From the NCBI GenBank assembly GCA_037367405.1, contig JAZKJV010003270.1, positions 248,001 through 312,000 on the forward strand: a stretch of 64,000 nucleotides of DNA, written 5' to 3'. The position numbers and the translations under genes were made by a program. Position 1 is the stretch's first letter; the number at the start of each line of letters is the position of its first letter. This DNA is from Ottelia alismoides (lineage: Eukaryota; Streptophyta; Magnoliopsida; Alismatales; Hydrocharitaceae). Below the pieces are notes generated by a model that had not been told where the DNA came from, made no database searches, and saw only the letters and a list, made by a program, of their open reading frames with translations. Shown piece after piece: positions 33,941-45,954 of this stretch.

Positions 33941-36457
33941 TGAAGGTTATAGAGAAAACCTTGAGTGCATCACAGAATCATGAAGATCACATTGTATGTG
34001 AACGGGAACGCCTAGTTGCACTAGTTGCTCGGGGCAGTAGAAATTAAAATTTTTAAGCGATGAAACCACATGATCTGAGAACACTTCTTTATGGTTTCAT
34101 CCAAACCACAAAGTATATGTAGGAATACATCTTGAAGTGTGGTTGTGACCGAAGCCTCTAAAGGAAGAGACCACTAGTCTCAAGTCTGACCCGATGGAGG
34201 AGATACTTGTGAGCACGTTGATGAAATACGTCCTTCTCACAATACAAGATGCAAATCCAAGCAATCGATCTCTTAATTTCTTCACACAAAATATGACGTC
34301 TTCCTCACATACTAGAAACACCGAGGAAGACAAAGATTTACGAGCAGAGAAAGTGGCAACATGATGGTGCAGTGACGACGACGATCCTCTCTAGGTAACA
34401 AAGTAGACAACCACTTAGATCGAGGGAAAGGGGGGTTGTACGATGATATAAAGAGAGATGGCTTGTGAATTATATTTTGTAAAATATGAACTAGGGTTGC
34501 CATTTCTTTTATAATATTTTGGGAATCCATGGATCACAATCCATGGACAACATAAAATCAATGGTTGAGATTGATATGTGTTTCTTTCAATGGCCATGAT
34601 TTTATTGTAAAAATACAATAACAATTAATTTAATTTAATATATATTGAATAAATCATTGATATCAATCAATTCAATCAAATTAATATACCATGAAAGATT
34701 AAGGAGGCAAGTCTCCTTCCAATTAATGGGGGATGAACACCTTGAGTCCTAAATTAAGTGTGGATCCACCCTCCTCTTATGGAAGGGAACCTCCTTCTTC
34801 CTTTTATATGAGATCTCATATCTCATATAATCATTCATTATATATGAAAAAAACGTTTAATGTATATTATTTCACAAACATAATTCCAAATTATTTTTTA
34901 ACAATTTCAATCATGCCATTTGAAATTGTGAATCATATTCACACACCCAAAATAATGTGTAAAATGCATTTATAACTTATTATCCAATGTGAATCCAATT
35001 CACATCAACATTTAAAGTGTAAATACTATTTAAAAATATCTCTCTAATATATTATAAATCACATTTATAATATATATGACTAATATGAATAGTACTATCC
35101 ACATTATTCATATTCATGGTAATTAAATCACATTTAATTATATTGGATCAGCATTCTCATGCATCTAAAAAATAGGAATCACATTCTCGTTATTCGTGAT
35201 AATTAAATCACATTTCATTATCAAATTCTCAATGATTAGATATAAATTTCTTCAATGGAATTATTCTTGAACTCTTTCAAGAACAATGCACTTTCTCCAT
35301 GAATACTTGAAGATAAGGACAGAGCGATTGTACATTCCACATTTAGTAACTTGGATATTGAGATCACATCTCAAATCCAGATCTCGATGACCTCTCATAG
35401 ATGCATTATTAAATCAAGGTTATAGATCTAATCTTTTCATTGCATCTGAATTACATTTGTCCAACTTTTGGACTAAGATTAGACTGATTTTCTATGGAGA
35501 AGAGTCACTAAAATTCAAATTAAATTTAATCACTCCCTCAGAATGGAAGAGGCATGGTTATATAATCGTTTATTGATCACATCTTCCTCGAGTATTCCTA
35601 ATACCCATACATCCTGCATACAGGAAGACCTAGAATAAACTCGAAGATATAACCAATTTTACAGTGTCTTCTACAGGGTTTTATTTGGTGATTGGGAGTT
35701 GGTATCGATCATATAATTTCCAAAAGCATATATCATACCTACAAATCCTTTTCATGCTTCCAAAGCAAGGCGACCATGCATGGAATTTGATTAGTCCAAA
35801 ACCTCATGAGTAAGTTCATGTCTTCCGATTCACAAGTTACTTTGTATGATCCATTTGAGAGATTGTATTACTCATTTGCCCGTGTATGCACACCAGCTCA
35901 CCGGTGTCTAGACCTTTATTAGGCCATCAAGCTATCGGTCTACCAAATGTACATACTCAGACATATAACAATACATCTATATCTAGTCAGAGGATGCATT
36001 CTTATATCATGACAGTATACAACATAGGTCTTGGTTATCTCAATCTCATTAAGTCAACTATTTGACCTGACTAATCTGGCACCTCCGAATCTTTATTCAT
36101 ATGCAGAGGACGTCCATAAGAGGTCAGTCAGATATCAGCCTTGAGAGAAGGATTGCCATCTCCTTCTCGTTTGGAGATCATCTCTTAGTAATCATTTGAC
36201 GGTGATTGTTGAGTCCTCAACCGAAATCCTTAGATATTCATTCAAGCACCAGCCTCTATGATTCAACCATTGAATCACATATGATCATTAAGATGGCCAT
36301 GGTACATAACATTAATTGTACTATGGGTCCTTATAGTGCATTCATTCATTTAATCTCAGACATGGAGTGAAATAAATCAATAACTTTTATTGATATATCA
36401 AATATTACAATAACATTTATTGTAGAAATCGTTCGCCTCGGACTCACTTTGCTAGCA
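33941..36457 (-). repeat. 3' LTR of Copia-2
   Basis: On the minus strand it runs from TGCTAGCAAAG (36457) to CCTTCA (33941), the same end sequence as the other copia LTRs. It aligns by eye along its length with 39721-42354 inverted. It carries a TATA box at 34507-34513 and NNG-centred palindromes at 34985-35230. Frames inside are not genes. Confidence 0.88.
34507..34513 (-). promoter_or_regulatory. TATA box of Copia-2 LTR
   Basis: The minus strand reads TATAAAA within CAAAATATTATAAAAG, matching CAAAATATTATAAATAG at 41762 in the solo-like LTR. Confidence 0.65.
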
Positions 36458-36472
36458 TTCTCCCTCTAGCCC
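36458..36472 (-). other. Polypurine tract of Copia-2
   Basis: The minus strand GGGCTAGAGGGAGAA ends directly at the LTR start TGCTAGC. Copia elements commonly show a GGGGGAGA-type tract at this place. Confidence 0.65.
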
Positions 36473-36482
36473 TCAGAACCAT

Positions 36483-38211
36483 TCATGTATAATCCTTGAA
36501 CCCATGCTCATTACATGTTGGTCGAAAAATCTTCTGTGTCAAAGGTTTAGTTAGGGGATCAACAATGTTGTTTGTAAAGGCCAACTTAGTGATTATGTCA
36601 CCACACTTTTGAATCTCCCGAATGATGTGGTATTTCCTTTCCACGTGCTTGCTCTTTGATGCCATATGGGTTCCTTCGCCTGAGCTATGGATCATGTGTT
36701 ATCACAGGGTGGCAGGATAGGAGTATCAAAGGAAACTATGCCATGCTCTACGATGAATTTGTGCAACCATGCCTCCTCCTTTGTAGCATCCGATGCGGTA
36801 ATGTATTCGATTTCAGTTGTTTAATCGGTTGTAGTGTCCTACTTCTTGCTTCTCCAGCTCACATCACCACTGTTCAACATGAACACAAACCTTGATGTCA
36901 ACTTTTGATCATCAATTTTAGACTGGAAGTCAGAATCTGTATATCCTAAGACTTAGAGATCACCATATCCATAGACCAAGATGCAATCTTGCGTCTGTCT
37001 TAAATACTTTAAGATGTTCTTCACTTCATTCCAGTGTTGGTCTCCATAGAAAGATTGATAATGGCTTACCACTCCCACTACATGGCAGATATCTGGCCTT
37101 GTACACATCATGGTGTACATTAGGCTTCCCATAACTTGTGCGTAGGGGCATCCAACCATGGCTTTGTTATAATCAATACTTTGAGGAGCCATCCCTTTAA
37201 ATAGGTGTGATACCATGTATTTAGAAAACGAAGCCTTTCTTGGAAATCTCCATATGGAAAAGCTCCAAGATCTTCTTAATGTACCCATGTTGTGAAATTC
37301 CCAAAATCCTCTTTTACATGTTTCTGAATAGCTTCAAACTCAAGATATAAGAGGCTTATCCAAGATCTTTCAGCTCAAAGGTATGGGATAACCCAATATT
37401 AAAATGGGTATCATCCATATATCATTTCCAATGATAAAGATGTCATCTACATAAAGCACGATGAACACAATGGTGCTCGCACTAAGCTTCTTGTATACAC
37501 ATCTGAATTCTGAAAAAAATCATAACTCTTCATGGTTTCATCGAATCTGATGTTCCATCTATGAAAAGCTTGTTTGAGCCCATAGATGGATTTTTTCAGC
37601 TTGCATACTTTGCCTTCCTCGGTTATGAAACCATGCGGATGCTCCATATCCTCCTTGAGGCATCCATTGAGGAAAGATGCCTTGACGTCCATCTTCTTGA
37701 TGTCGTAGACAATATATGCAGCTATAGCTAGCAGTGCCCACATGGACTTATGTATAGCCACAAGAGAGAATGTCTCATCATAGTCCTATCTTTCCATCAA
37801 GTCCTCTCTTTTCTCCTGAAGATCCATTTATACCCAATGGGTTTACCCATTTATGTGGATCCTCTAGGGTCCATACACCATTCTTATGCATGGAGTCTAT
37901 TTCAGACTTCATTACTAGAATCCATCTATCCATGTCATATTTACGAGTGCTTCAACAGCTGAAGCAGGATCATTGTCAGTTTCACCTAGAACATGGAATC
38001 TGCACCTTTTAGATGGTGCAACCACCCTCGAACTCCTTCAAAGAGGTACGGGTGTTACATCTTCATTTACTTCTTTGTTTTCTGGTTTATGGAGTTCAAT
38101 ATCCTCAAGGGATTCTATGAGTTCCCTTACTTCATTTTTGTCTTTACTCTTAAGGTAGTCATCCTCCAAAAGTTGGTATCCAATACCATCCTTTACAACC
38201 CAATGAAGCAG
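36483..38211 (-). pseudogene. pol: Reverse transcriptase and RNase H of Copia-2
   Basis: In minus-strand order: a Ser/Glu-rich junction (38211-38040), SSRVVAPSKR (38040), a decayed IDYDETFS region (37790-37740), MDVKASFLNG (37690), CKLKKSIYGLKQA (37590), WNIRFDETMKSY, then the intact catalytic YVDD at 37442-37453. RNase H follows: GSLMYTMMCTRPDI (37120), HWNEVKNILKYL (37020), KSKHVERKYHIIREI (36650) and DPLTKPL (36560). It ends in TGA at 36483. Several stops and frame changes separate these pieces, for example between 37740 and 37450. The N-terminal end is cut by element D. Confidence 0.85.
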
Positions 38212-39411
38212 TGATGAATCCAAGATCCATTAACATTCTTTCTGTATTTTATCTTAAAACCCTTAACAAATAAATGTAAATACTCATTGCATTACACTTT
38301 TTAACAAAACCCTATTCATGAATAAAAATACACTTTTATGCATTAAAACATATAAATAAATAAATAAAAGAATAAAAATAACGAAAATAAAAAGAAGGCA
38401 AATTGTAGATATGTATATATGTACAATATGAGTTGTAAAAATAAATATATCTGAAAGATATATTCATAACCTAATCCCTGAGACCAAGTCAGCATGGATT
38501 GGTCAACAAATGAATAAGTAGTGGGAGATAAGGAAAGAAAACAAATAAAAATTAATTATACACTTTACAAATTATTCATTAATTATCCAATAAATACCAA
38601 AACTTCAATGATTTTTAATTAATTCATATTAACATACTTTTCACCAAACTCTTTTGCTATTTTTTTCTAAAAATGTATATAAAAATATAAAAATAAGTTA
38701 AAACTATTAACTTGTATATATACCAAGAAATCCAACTTGTAAATTGTTAGAATCTCAACTTTCAAACATCATAACTTTCTCATACGAACTCTGATTTAAC
38801 TCTACTCACCATTAAAGTTCATAAAATAATATTTTCTAATTGACGAAGTAAATTCACCAAAATCGGAGTTTGTTTGAATAAAGTAGGTTTTGGGACCTAA
38901 CCACAACTAGGTTTCTGGTTATTTATTTTATTTGAAATACATTATTTATTATTTTAATGAATTTATAATTTCAAATATTTTTTGATATTGTATTTTACCC
39001 TAATTTATTTCATAAATTTATTATTTTAAATAAATCAAAAACCCTAAATGTAGGTAAATTTGTACTACATCACTTATATCCATATTTATTAAAATACTTA
39101 AATTAATTTATTAAAATCCATAAAAAATAACATATACATTATTTATTATCCTAATAATTAATAAAATATAAAAATGATATACTATTATTAATTTGTTAAA
39201 TTTAAAATCTAAAAACGATCTATTAGGTATTAGTTATACCTATTTATTAATATACTATTTATATTTTATAAAGTATTTATTATTTATTAAAAATAGTTAT
39301 ACCATAATTTAGATAAGTTAATTATTTATAATTTTCATTTTCATACCTATTTAAAATAGCACTATTTACTATTGAATATATATTTTAGAAGGTATTGATT
39401 GATATTGGCAA

Positions 39412-39441
39412 ACCAGGTGTTGACACGTGTCAACACCTGGT
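39412..39441. promoter_or_regulatory. Perfect 30-bp palindrome centred on a G-box, element D LTR
   Basis: The left arm ACCAGGTGTTGACAC (39412-39426) is followed with no spacer by its exact reverse complement. The centre is ACACGTGT, a G-box. It lies about 175 bp upstream of the TATA box, an enhancer-like position. Confidence 0.8.
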
Positions 39442-39615
39442 GTCGTCTTCTTCAAGTAGGCAGACCGATGCTTCTGTTCTAACAACCCAAGTTCAACTAA
39501 TTCTACCCCGTCACCTTCTTCCTCCTAACTTCGATCTACAGCGTCCATCTTCTTCTCCCAACAACCACAATCCACGCCTGTTATAGATCCTCAACCAACT
39601 CACTTGGATTCACTC

Positions 39616-39622
39616 TATAAAA
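39616..39622 (+). promoter_or_regulatory. TATA box of element D LTR
   Basis: TATAAAA within CACTCTATAAAACCCC, in a moderately G/C-rich context following the palindrome. The copia LTR insertion begins about 100 bp downstream, so it probably separates this promoter from the rest of the element. Confidence 0.65.
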
Positions 39623-40451
39623 CCCCATGAACTCCTCCATTCTAAACTAACTCTCCTGAGATACTAAATTCCTGTAGTCGTCAACCCACTTTCCCACCAT
39701 ACCCCACCTTACTCTGGTTGTGATAGCGCTCGAGGTCCACCCCGCGTGTGTTGGGCATGCGAGCTCATGGCGAGCCATTATGCAATAAATGTTATTGCAA
39801 ATATCATTCCCTGATCTGAAATGAAGAATAACTAATTTGCATAATAGGTCCCTTAGTACAATTAGGGTTATGTACCATGACCATCTTTATGATCATATAG
39901 TTGTTGATTCAATTATTGAATCATACAGGTTGGTGCTTGGATGAATATCTAAAGAGTTAGATTGAGGACTCATCAAGCACCGTCAAATGATTGTTAAGAG
40001 ATGATCTCCAGTCTGATAAGGAGATGGTAATACTTTCTCTAAAGGGTTGATATCTAACCGACCTCTTGATGTATGTCCTCTGCATAGGAATAGAGGTTTG
40101 GAGGTGTTAGATAAGTTAGGTCAAAGAGTTGATTTAACGAGATCGAGATAACCAAATTCCTATGTTGTATGTCGTCACGATACAGGCACGCATCCTCTGA
40201 CTGGAGACAGATGTGTTACTATATCTCTGAGTATGTACATTTAGCAGACCAATAGGTTGATGACCTAATCAAGGTCTATACACCGGCACACTAGTGTGCA
40301 TATAAGGGCATATGAGTAATACGATCTCTCAAAGGGATCATACAGATTCAGTTACTGAATTGAAAGACATGAGCTCACTCTTGAGATATTGGGAAGAATC
40401 AAATTTCGTGCACGGTCGTCTCGCTTTAGAAGCTTGACTGATTTGTGGGTT

Positions 40452-40530
40452 TGATATATGCTTTTGGAAAGTATATGATCAACACCTGGGTATGATATAT
40501 GCTTTTGGAAAGTATATGATCGATACCAAC
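40452..40530 (+). repeat. 41-bp tandem duplication in the solo-like copia LTR
   Basis: TGATATATGCTTTTGGAAAG begins at 40452 and again at 40493, each followed by TATATGATC. The homologous inverted LTR at 33941-36457 has one copy (CTTTTGGAAAT-like on the minus strand near 35725), so the duplication is specific to this copy. Confidence 0.85.
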
Positions 40531-41030
40531 TCCCAATAGTCGAATGAGAAACTTAATGATAAAATTCGTGAAGTAGACAGTGTAAAATTGATCTTATACT
40601 TCAGGTTTATTCTGGGTCTTCCAATATATAGGATGTATAGGTATTAGGAATACCTAAGGGTGATGCGATCTTAAACGATTATATAACCATGACGCTTCCA
40701 TTCCTAGGGAGTGATGAAACGGGTCTGGATTTTAGTGACTCCTCTCAGTAAAGAAGTAATCTCATCTTGGTCCAAATATTGGATATTGATCTGAATGTGA
40801 TTCAGATGCAATGAGAATATTAGATTTGCAGTCTTGATTTAATAAAGCATCTATGGGAGTTTCGCAAGATCTGGATTTGAGATGTGATCTCAATATCCAA
40901 GTCACTATACGTGGAACAATACAATCACACTATCCTTATCTCCAAGTATTCGCGGAGAAAGCGCATTATCCTTGAAAGAGTTCATGGATAATTTCATTGT
41001 TGATATATGTATCCGAGCATTGAGAAAATG

Positions 41031-41403
41031 GATAATTAAATGTGATTTAATTATCATGAATTATATGAATTTGATTCATATTATATGGAGAGTTATCTAA
41101 GATAATTAAATGTGATTTGATTATCAAAGATATAAATAATGTGAATGTGATTCATATTATTTGGGCACATGAGAATAGATATCCAAAATGATTAAATGTG
41201 ATATAATTATCATGAATATTAAATAATGTGGGTAGCACTATCCATATTAATCATATATATTATAAATGTGATTTATAATATATAAGAGAGAGCTATTTGT
41301 AACTTACATTTGTTAATTAAATTTTGATGTGAATTGGATTCACATTTGACAATTAATTGAAAATGAAATTTACATTTTATTTTGGTTAGTGAATGTGATT
41401 CAC
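41031..41403. repeat. Array of NNG-centred short palindromes in the copia LTR
   Basis: Seven inverted repeats follow one another, each with arms ending AAT/ATT around a 3-base centre of form NNG. Perfect or near-perfect ones are 41031-41055 (11-bp arms, centre GTG), 41063-41081 (8, TTG), 41101-41125 (GTG, one mismatch), 41135-41161 (12, GTG, one mismatch), 41256-41282 (12, GTG), 41327-41345 (8, TGG) and 41389-41403 (6, GTG). The other two LTR copies keep the pattern with different arm sequences. Confidence 0.85.
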
Positions 41404-41768
41404 AATTTTCCAATGGCAAGATTGCAATATTCACAAAATAATTATGAATTATTTTTTTAGAATAATTTACAACAACTGTTGTTGTAAATCTTGGAGATTT
41501 CCATGGAGTAATGTAATCTCATGAGATCTCATGAGATTACATGAGATTGCCACCAAATCCCATATTATGGAAGGAGGCAATCTTCATTCCATAATCTCCA
41601 TGCTTGATTGATTTAATTTGGGATTAATTTGTATTGTTTTTTCAATATATATTTAATCTAAGTTAAGTTAATTATTGTTGTAAATTTTACAACAAAATTT
41701 TGGCCACTAAAAGAAACACAAACCAATATGAGCCAATGGATTTGTGTTATCCACGGATCCCAAAATAT

Positions 41769-41776
41769 TATAAATA
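41769..41776 (+). promoter_or_regulatory. TATA box of the solo-like copia LTR
   Basis: TATAAATA followed by GAAGGGCCC, at the position equivalent to the TATA boxes in the other two copia LTRs. It faces toward element D's leader and gag, so it could drive read-through transcription of D. Confidence 0.7.
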
Positions 41777-42354
41777 GAAGGGCCCCCTTGCTCTTCAAGA
41801 GGATGATAATAAGATCACAAGGCTCTCTCCCTATCTATTTCTGTATACACGCCATCTCTCCCTCTCTCTCTCTTGCGGTCATCCATCATGATGCCCTAGA
41901 GTGAGTCTCCATCATCATAGCGTCGTCGTTATGCTGCCGGATCATTTGCTCGTGGATCTCCATCTCCTTCGGTGCGCCTCGCTCGTGAAGAAGACGTCAG
42001 ATCTTGTGTGTCGAGATCATGAGATTTTCCTCTCGGATCATCAACATGGATTGCGAGGAGCACGTGTTTCATCAACACGCTCGCAAGCGTCTCCTCTGTC
42101 GGATCGAACTTGAGACAGTAGGTCTCTTCGTTTAGAGACTCGATTGCAACCACACATAAAGAGGTAACACTAATACTTATTTGTGGTTTATATGAATTGA
42201 TCCGAGAAGTGTTCTTGGATCATGTGGTTTCATCGCAAGGAAAAATTTTAATTTCTGCTGCCTCGAGCAACTAGTGCGACTAGTCGTTCCTGATTGCATA
42301 TGATACGATCATCACGCTTCCGTGATGCGCTTAAGGATCTAACCATATCCTTCA

Positions 42355-43749
42355 GTGTGGAAGAAGGTTGACTAGAGGAGACGTTCCAAGGATAAAGCTC
42401 CGCCTTGCATCACGCCCCCGCCGCGTCCAGCTCCGAGAAGGCCGCCTCATCGAGGAGAAGACAACAGAGTTCTACACCCTGGTACCACAGGTCATTCATC
42501 CATCTTTGCCTTTTTATTTCTCGATATTCATGTATCACTTAGACCACTTAAGTGCAAAATTAGTATCACCTAATCTTCCTTTTAATCATACACCCTTTCA
42601 TCCCCTTTAGATTCATCGTGAAATTACTCAAAATCGTCTGCATTCCTCTCCTTCTCCCACGCTTATCATATATTCTGGAAAGCTAATTTTAGATCTACAA
42701 TCTTAATTTCTTTGGCTGATTCCAGCTTGAATCGATCATGCCAACCTTCATTTGCAGGTCATTATAGCTGGAGCAAAGAACTAATCAACTGGAGCTATAA
42801 CTCTCGAAGAAGGTTCAACTCAAGACATAATCCTTTCATCTGACCGTCAGAGCTGAAACGTCATCTTCTTCGATGACCAACTATCGCATCTCTCCACCTC
42901 GAAGCCCTCTCACCTACAGGAGAGCTTGAGGGGTGTAGGAGACACCCCTCTGGCCCTGCAGGAGTCCAAAGCATGCAACCAATTGTCGGAGAGAAAGAGG
43001 AGAAGACGTCACTGCCAGTACCTGCGCAAGGAGAGTGAAGAACACCAAGAACAACCCAGGTGCACAGTTACACGACATGTGTCCTTCTTGGATGGCTTGG
43101 ATCGCATCACGTATTCTAATCTTAGTCGTTGATTGTGAAACGATGGAGAATTTGCATCATAAACCCAGATGAAGATGCAGAATTCAAACTTGCTCGAGAG
43201 ACTTCCAGTATTTGCATGTAGGGACCTAAATGCAAACTCTTAGTTTTTCTTGCATTTCAGTTCCTACCAGGGACCTTTTCGTAACAGATCAGTTTTATTT
43301 TCTTTGCATTTATCCTGAACTACAGGTAGCTTTGGAACTTTTTTTTATTGTATTTTTCGCAAAATTTTCTAGGGTAGTTACACAACTACCCTAGTGACGT
43401 TTCTTGCTATTTTTCGTTGATTTTTATCGCATATTTTTTGCTTTGATTTTTGTAAAATCGTGTTAGTTTTAAGCGTTCTCCTATACTTTGTTGTATTTTC
43501 AAGAAGAAGAATAAATTCTCAAAAATCTTTCTTTCCTCGAAAATCGCAGTACGATTATTTTGCCTCCTCGAGTTACCTAGGTTAACTTACCTGGATAAAT
43601 ATTAGTTTAAAGGATTAAAATAGGAGAGAGGTCGTTTCGCTTCATCTTTTCTCTCTCTCCTATTTTGTCATGAATCTTGTTTGATCAACGCGACTCTTGT
43701 TTAGCTATTTTCTACAACCAGTATCCCTTAACTATTAGCAAAAGCCACA
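42355..43749 (+). repeat. 5' LTR of element D, second part
   Basis: Continues D's LTR after the copia insertion and ends GCCACA at 43749, ten bases before the primer site. It contains TTTGCAT-type motifs (near 43150 and 43212) like those in B's LTR, and T-rich sequence near the end. No gene is supported; the frames at 42368-43132 lie inside the LTR. Confidence 0.7.
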
Positions 43750-43758
43750 TTAAAAAAA

Positions 43759-43776
43759 TGGCACCGTTGCCAGGGA
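43759..43776 (+). other. Primer-binding site of element D (tRNA-Asp type)
   Basis: TGGCACCGTTGCCAGGGA differs by two transitions from the complement of the plant tRNA-Asp 3' end. Confidence 0.9.
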
Positions 43777-44906
43777 AGCGTTAGCTTTACTTTGGTTTTC
43801 GACATTATTTAGAGATTTTTTTATCTTCTTAACTTTGTGGTTTTCTGATTTCTTTTTAGTTTTTGTTTGATTTTGTTTTTTTACGGCTTTTATTAATTTT
43901 CTTCAGCTTTTACGGTTTTCATTAATTTCTTTTATTTTTTCTATTACAGTTTTTGTTTTCTTTTATTCTCACGGCTTTTTGGTTTTTTTCTAACAAATTT
44001 TGCAAGGCTTGCAGGATCAACCGGCTTCTTCGAAAGTTGAGGCAGTTGAAAGTGTAGAGGCAAAACCGTTCTCTCACGGGTTAGTTGCAGAGGTGCAAAA
44101 TTAGTTAGGGTTTTTTTACCTATAATATTTTTTAAAAAAATAAATAAAAAATTTAAATATATAATGGCACTTGCTTGTTTTTCTGTTTTGTAGAAGGGGC
44201 CTCATAAGGGCATCCCGACTTGTACCTTCCTCTCTTCTTTTTTCTCGGGGTCTACTTCATCGAGTGCCGTGCACTTGGGGAGAAGGACATCCACCGAGGT
44301 TTTCTTGCATCATCGGTTTTCCACAGCTTTTTACTAGGCTAGGTGCTTGTTTAGTTGCTTTTCTTTTTTTTTTCTCTATTTACGCCTTCGTAGTAGTTCT
44401 AGGACTCGCGACCAAGGTACATGCTTATTTAGGATAAAACAATCGTTAGACATGTATTGAAAATACAATAAAAGAGATAACTGGAAATAAAATCGGGACT
44501 ACTTAAATATTTGACCTAAAATAAACGTAAAGGATCATTTGATTTGGGAGAGCATCCCCACACATGGATTGTAGGTACACTTTCCAGTTTGTGAGTGAGG
44601 GACGACACTTAATGTTAGAATCAGAGTCCGAGTTTCTTTCAAAATACTACTTAGTCCATTTATCTAATCATTGTTCTTCAGTGGGTACTCTCGGATAGCC
44701 GGCAATGGTCCGAGTTTACATAGTAGAGTGGGAGGTTTAGAGGACGTCCTAGTAGCACGATTCTCAAGTAACATGGATAGACGGAATTGGTCCTTACTTA
44801 CTCCCATACTAGCTGAGAATAAGTGGTTTTCTGTAAAGACTCATAATCTATCAGATTGCGATAATCTGTGATAAGACTTGTCTGCCAATATAAACCAACA
44901 AGATAA
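43777..44906 (+). other. Untranslated leader of element D
   Basis: About 1.1 kb, beginning with a T-rich tract (43790-44000) like the one in B's leader. A short frame at 44171-44437 is hydrophobic and low in complexity, with no family match. No other structure was recognised. Confidence 0.55.
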
Positions 44907-45954
44907 ATGACCGAACTTTTACGATCATCACTTGGTTGTGTTGGTGAATCTAGGGTTGCCTTGTGTTTTCTTGCGAGGCGTGTGTTACCACATCTTATAC
45001 GCCTCCACTCTCGATCTTTTGATTTGCATCGTGATCTCCCGATATCTATTGACATCGAAGATGATGACTCGACGACTTTTTTGTTCAGCCTCTTTGAGCC
45101 CTTGACAGCTTCATCACATACTTGGGATGACCCTCTTCCTGATTTGATCCCATCTAATCATGAGGAGAGTCAGACCCAGACTTTCTCTCCTTCCAGCCCT
45201 TCTTTTCAAGTAGACCCCTGCCTCAAACTATTGTCTATTTCTTCTGCACATTTTTCACTGAGCTCTTGTGAGACTTTTTCCTTCCCAGTAGATTCAAAGA
45301 AAATGGCTCACGAGAAGGGACCAGTCGATGATCCATCAGCCAAGGACCGACAGACTGGTGAGCAGCATACTGATGGAAGACCAGATCCGGCCACGGACAT
45401 TACCACGAGGATTCTAGACACAGTATAGCAGATGGACCTACATATCAGAGATAATTTTAGAGTCAAGAACGAGTTGCAAGCCAAGATCACCGTGCTGAGA
45501 GCAGGAGCCGGGAATCCACCACCACCTGCAATGGTTCTCGTAACACTAAGAGACGAGTATGACCCTAGAGTCAGGACGCTACATCATTGAATTCGATTAC
45601 CATTGAATCAAGGGCCATATGAGTTACGACCGTCCTTCATATCTTTTCTTCCCATGTTTTACAGGAATGCTACAGAGGAGCCATATACCATTCTACAACA
45701 GTTCGAGATGATTTGACAGCTAGTTATTGAGGTGTTACATAGGAGGTTGTTCACCTCAAAGCCTTCCCCTTCACCTTAGCAGATAAGGCACTCTACTGGC
45801 TTAGTCATCTGGGGAGGGAGATCTCAATGTGGGATGACCTGAAGTCCACGTTCCTACGTAAATATTTTCCTCTGGGATGGATGAGGAGCCAGATCTCCAA
45901 CTTCATGCAATTGCCAAATGAATCATTACACAAGTCAAGGGATCGATTCAAGGA
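44907..45954 (+). pseudogene. gag: gag of element D, truncated and broken
   Basis: The first frame (from about 44907, 173 codons) is Ser/Asp-rich with the variable N-terminus typical of the family. It ends in TAG at 45426 and continues past further stops with NELQAKI and the gag-domain lead-in. A shift near 45740 brings in the conserved core AFPFTLADKALYWLSHL, then MWDDLKSTFLRKYFPLG and NESLHKSRDRF. Element B has the same pattern (FPFSLADRAATWL, KYYPLGR, EQFHEAWERF). The frame is cut at 45954 by the LTR of chromovirus F. The exact start codon is uncertain. Confidence 0.82.

Larger units (their letters stand above)
33941..38211 (-). mobile_element. Copia-2: Ty1/Copia element on the minus strand, 3' part
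   Basis: Read on the minus strand: RT and RNase H (38211 down to 36483), a purine-rich tract, then the 3' LTR (36457 down to 33941). It is inserted in the RT of Copia-1 in opposite orientation, and is itself interrupted at 38211 by element D. Its 5' LTR, gag and integrase must lie beyond D. LTR similarity shows it belongs to the same family as Copia-1. Confidence 0.85.
38212..39720 (+). repeat. 5' LTR of element D, first part
   Basis: It starts TGATGAATCC, is A/T-rich for 1.2 kb, then holds a 30-bp palindrome (39412-39441) and a TATA box (39616). It is interrupted at 39720 by a copia LTR. Without that insertion the LTR would be about 2.9 kb. Confidence 0.75.
39721..42354 (+). repeat. Solo-like copia LTR inserted in element D's LTR
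   Basis: A third copy of the Copia-1/Copia-2 LTR, from TGATAGCGCTC to CCTTCA (42354). No copia primer site follows it and no copia coding lies on either side, so it looks like a solo LTR left by recombination. A clean 5-bp target duplication is not visible: GGTTG precedes it, GTGTG follows, and another GGTTG occurs 11 bases further on. It carries a TATA box (41769), a 41-bp tandem duplication (40452) and the best-preserved palindrome array (41031-41403). Confidence 0.8.
38212..45954 (+). mobile_element. Element D: Athila-like Ty3/Gypsy element, 5' part, inserted in Copia-2
   Basis: 5' LTR in two parts (38212-39720 and 42355-43749) split by a copia LTR, tRNA-Asp-type primer site (43759-43776), long leader, and gag (44907-45954) that is cut by chromovirus F. 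The LTR start TGATGAATCC and the internal landmark GTCAGCATGG (38489) match element B's LTR start and its GCTCAGCATGGG at 8307. The rest of D is expected to the right of the window. The five bases before its LTR are AGCAG. Confidence 0.85.

Noticed and set aside
33941..42354. Large inverted repeat formed by two copia LTRs
   Set aside because: Explained by independent insertions of the same family in opposite orientation, not one palindromic element.
4246..43776. tRNA-like sequences at 4246, 11706 and 43759
   Set aside because: Only the 18 bases complementary to a tRNA 3' end are present; they are primer-binding sites, not tRNA genes.
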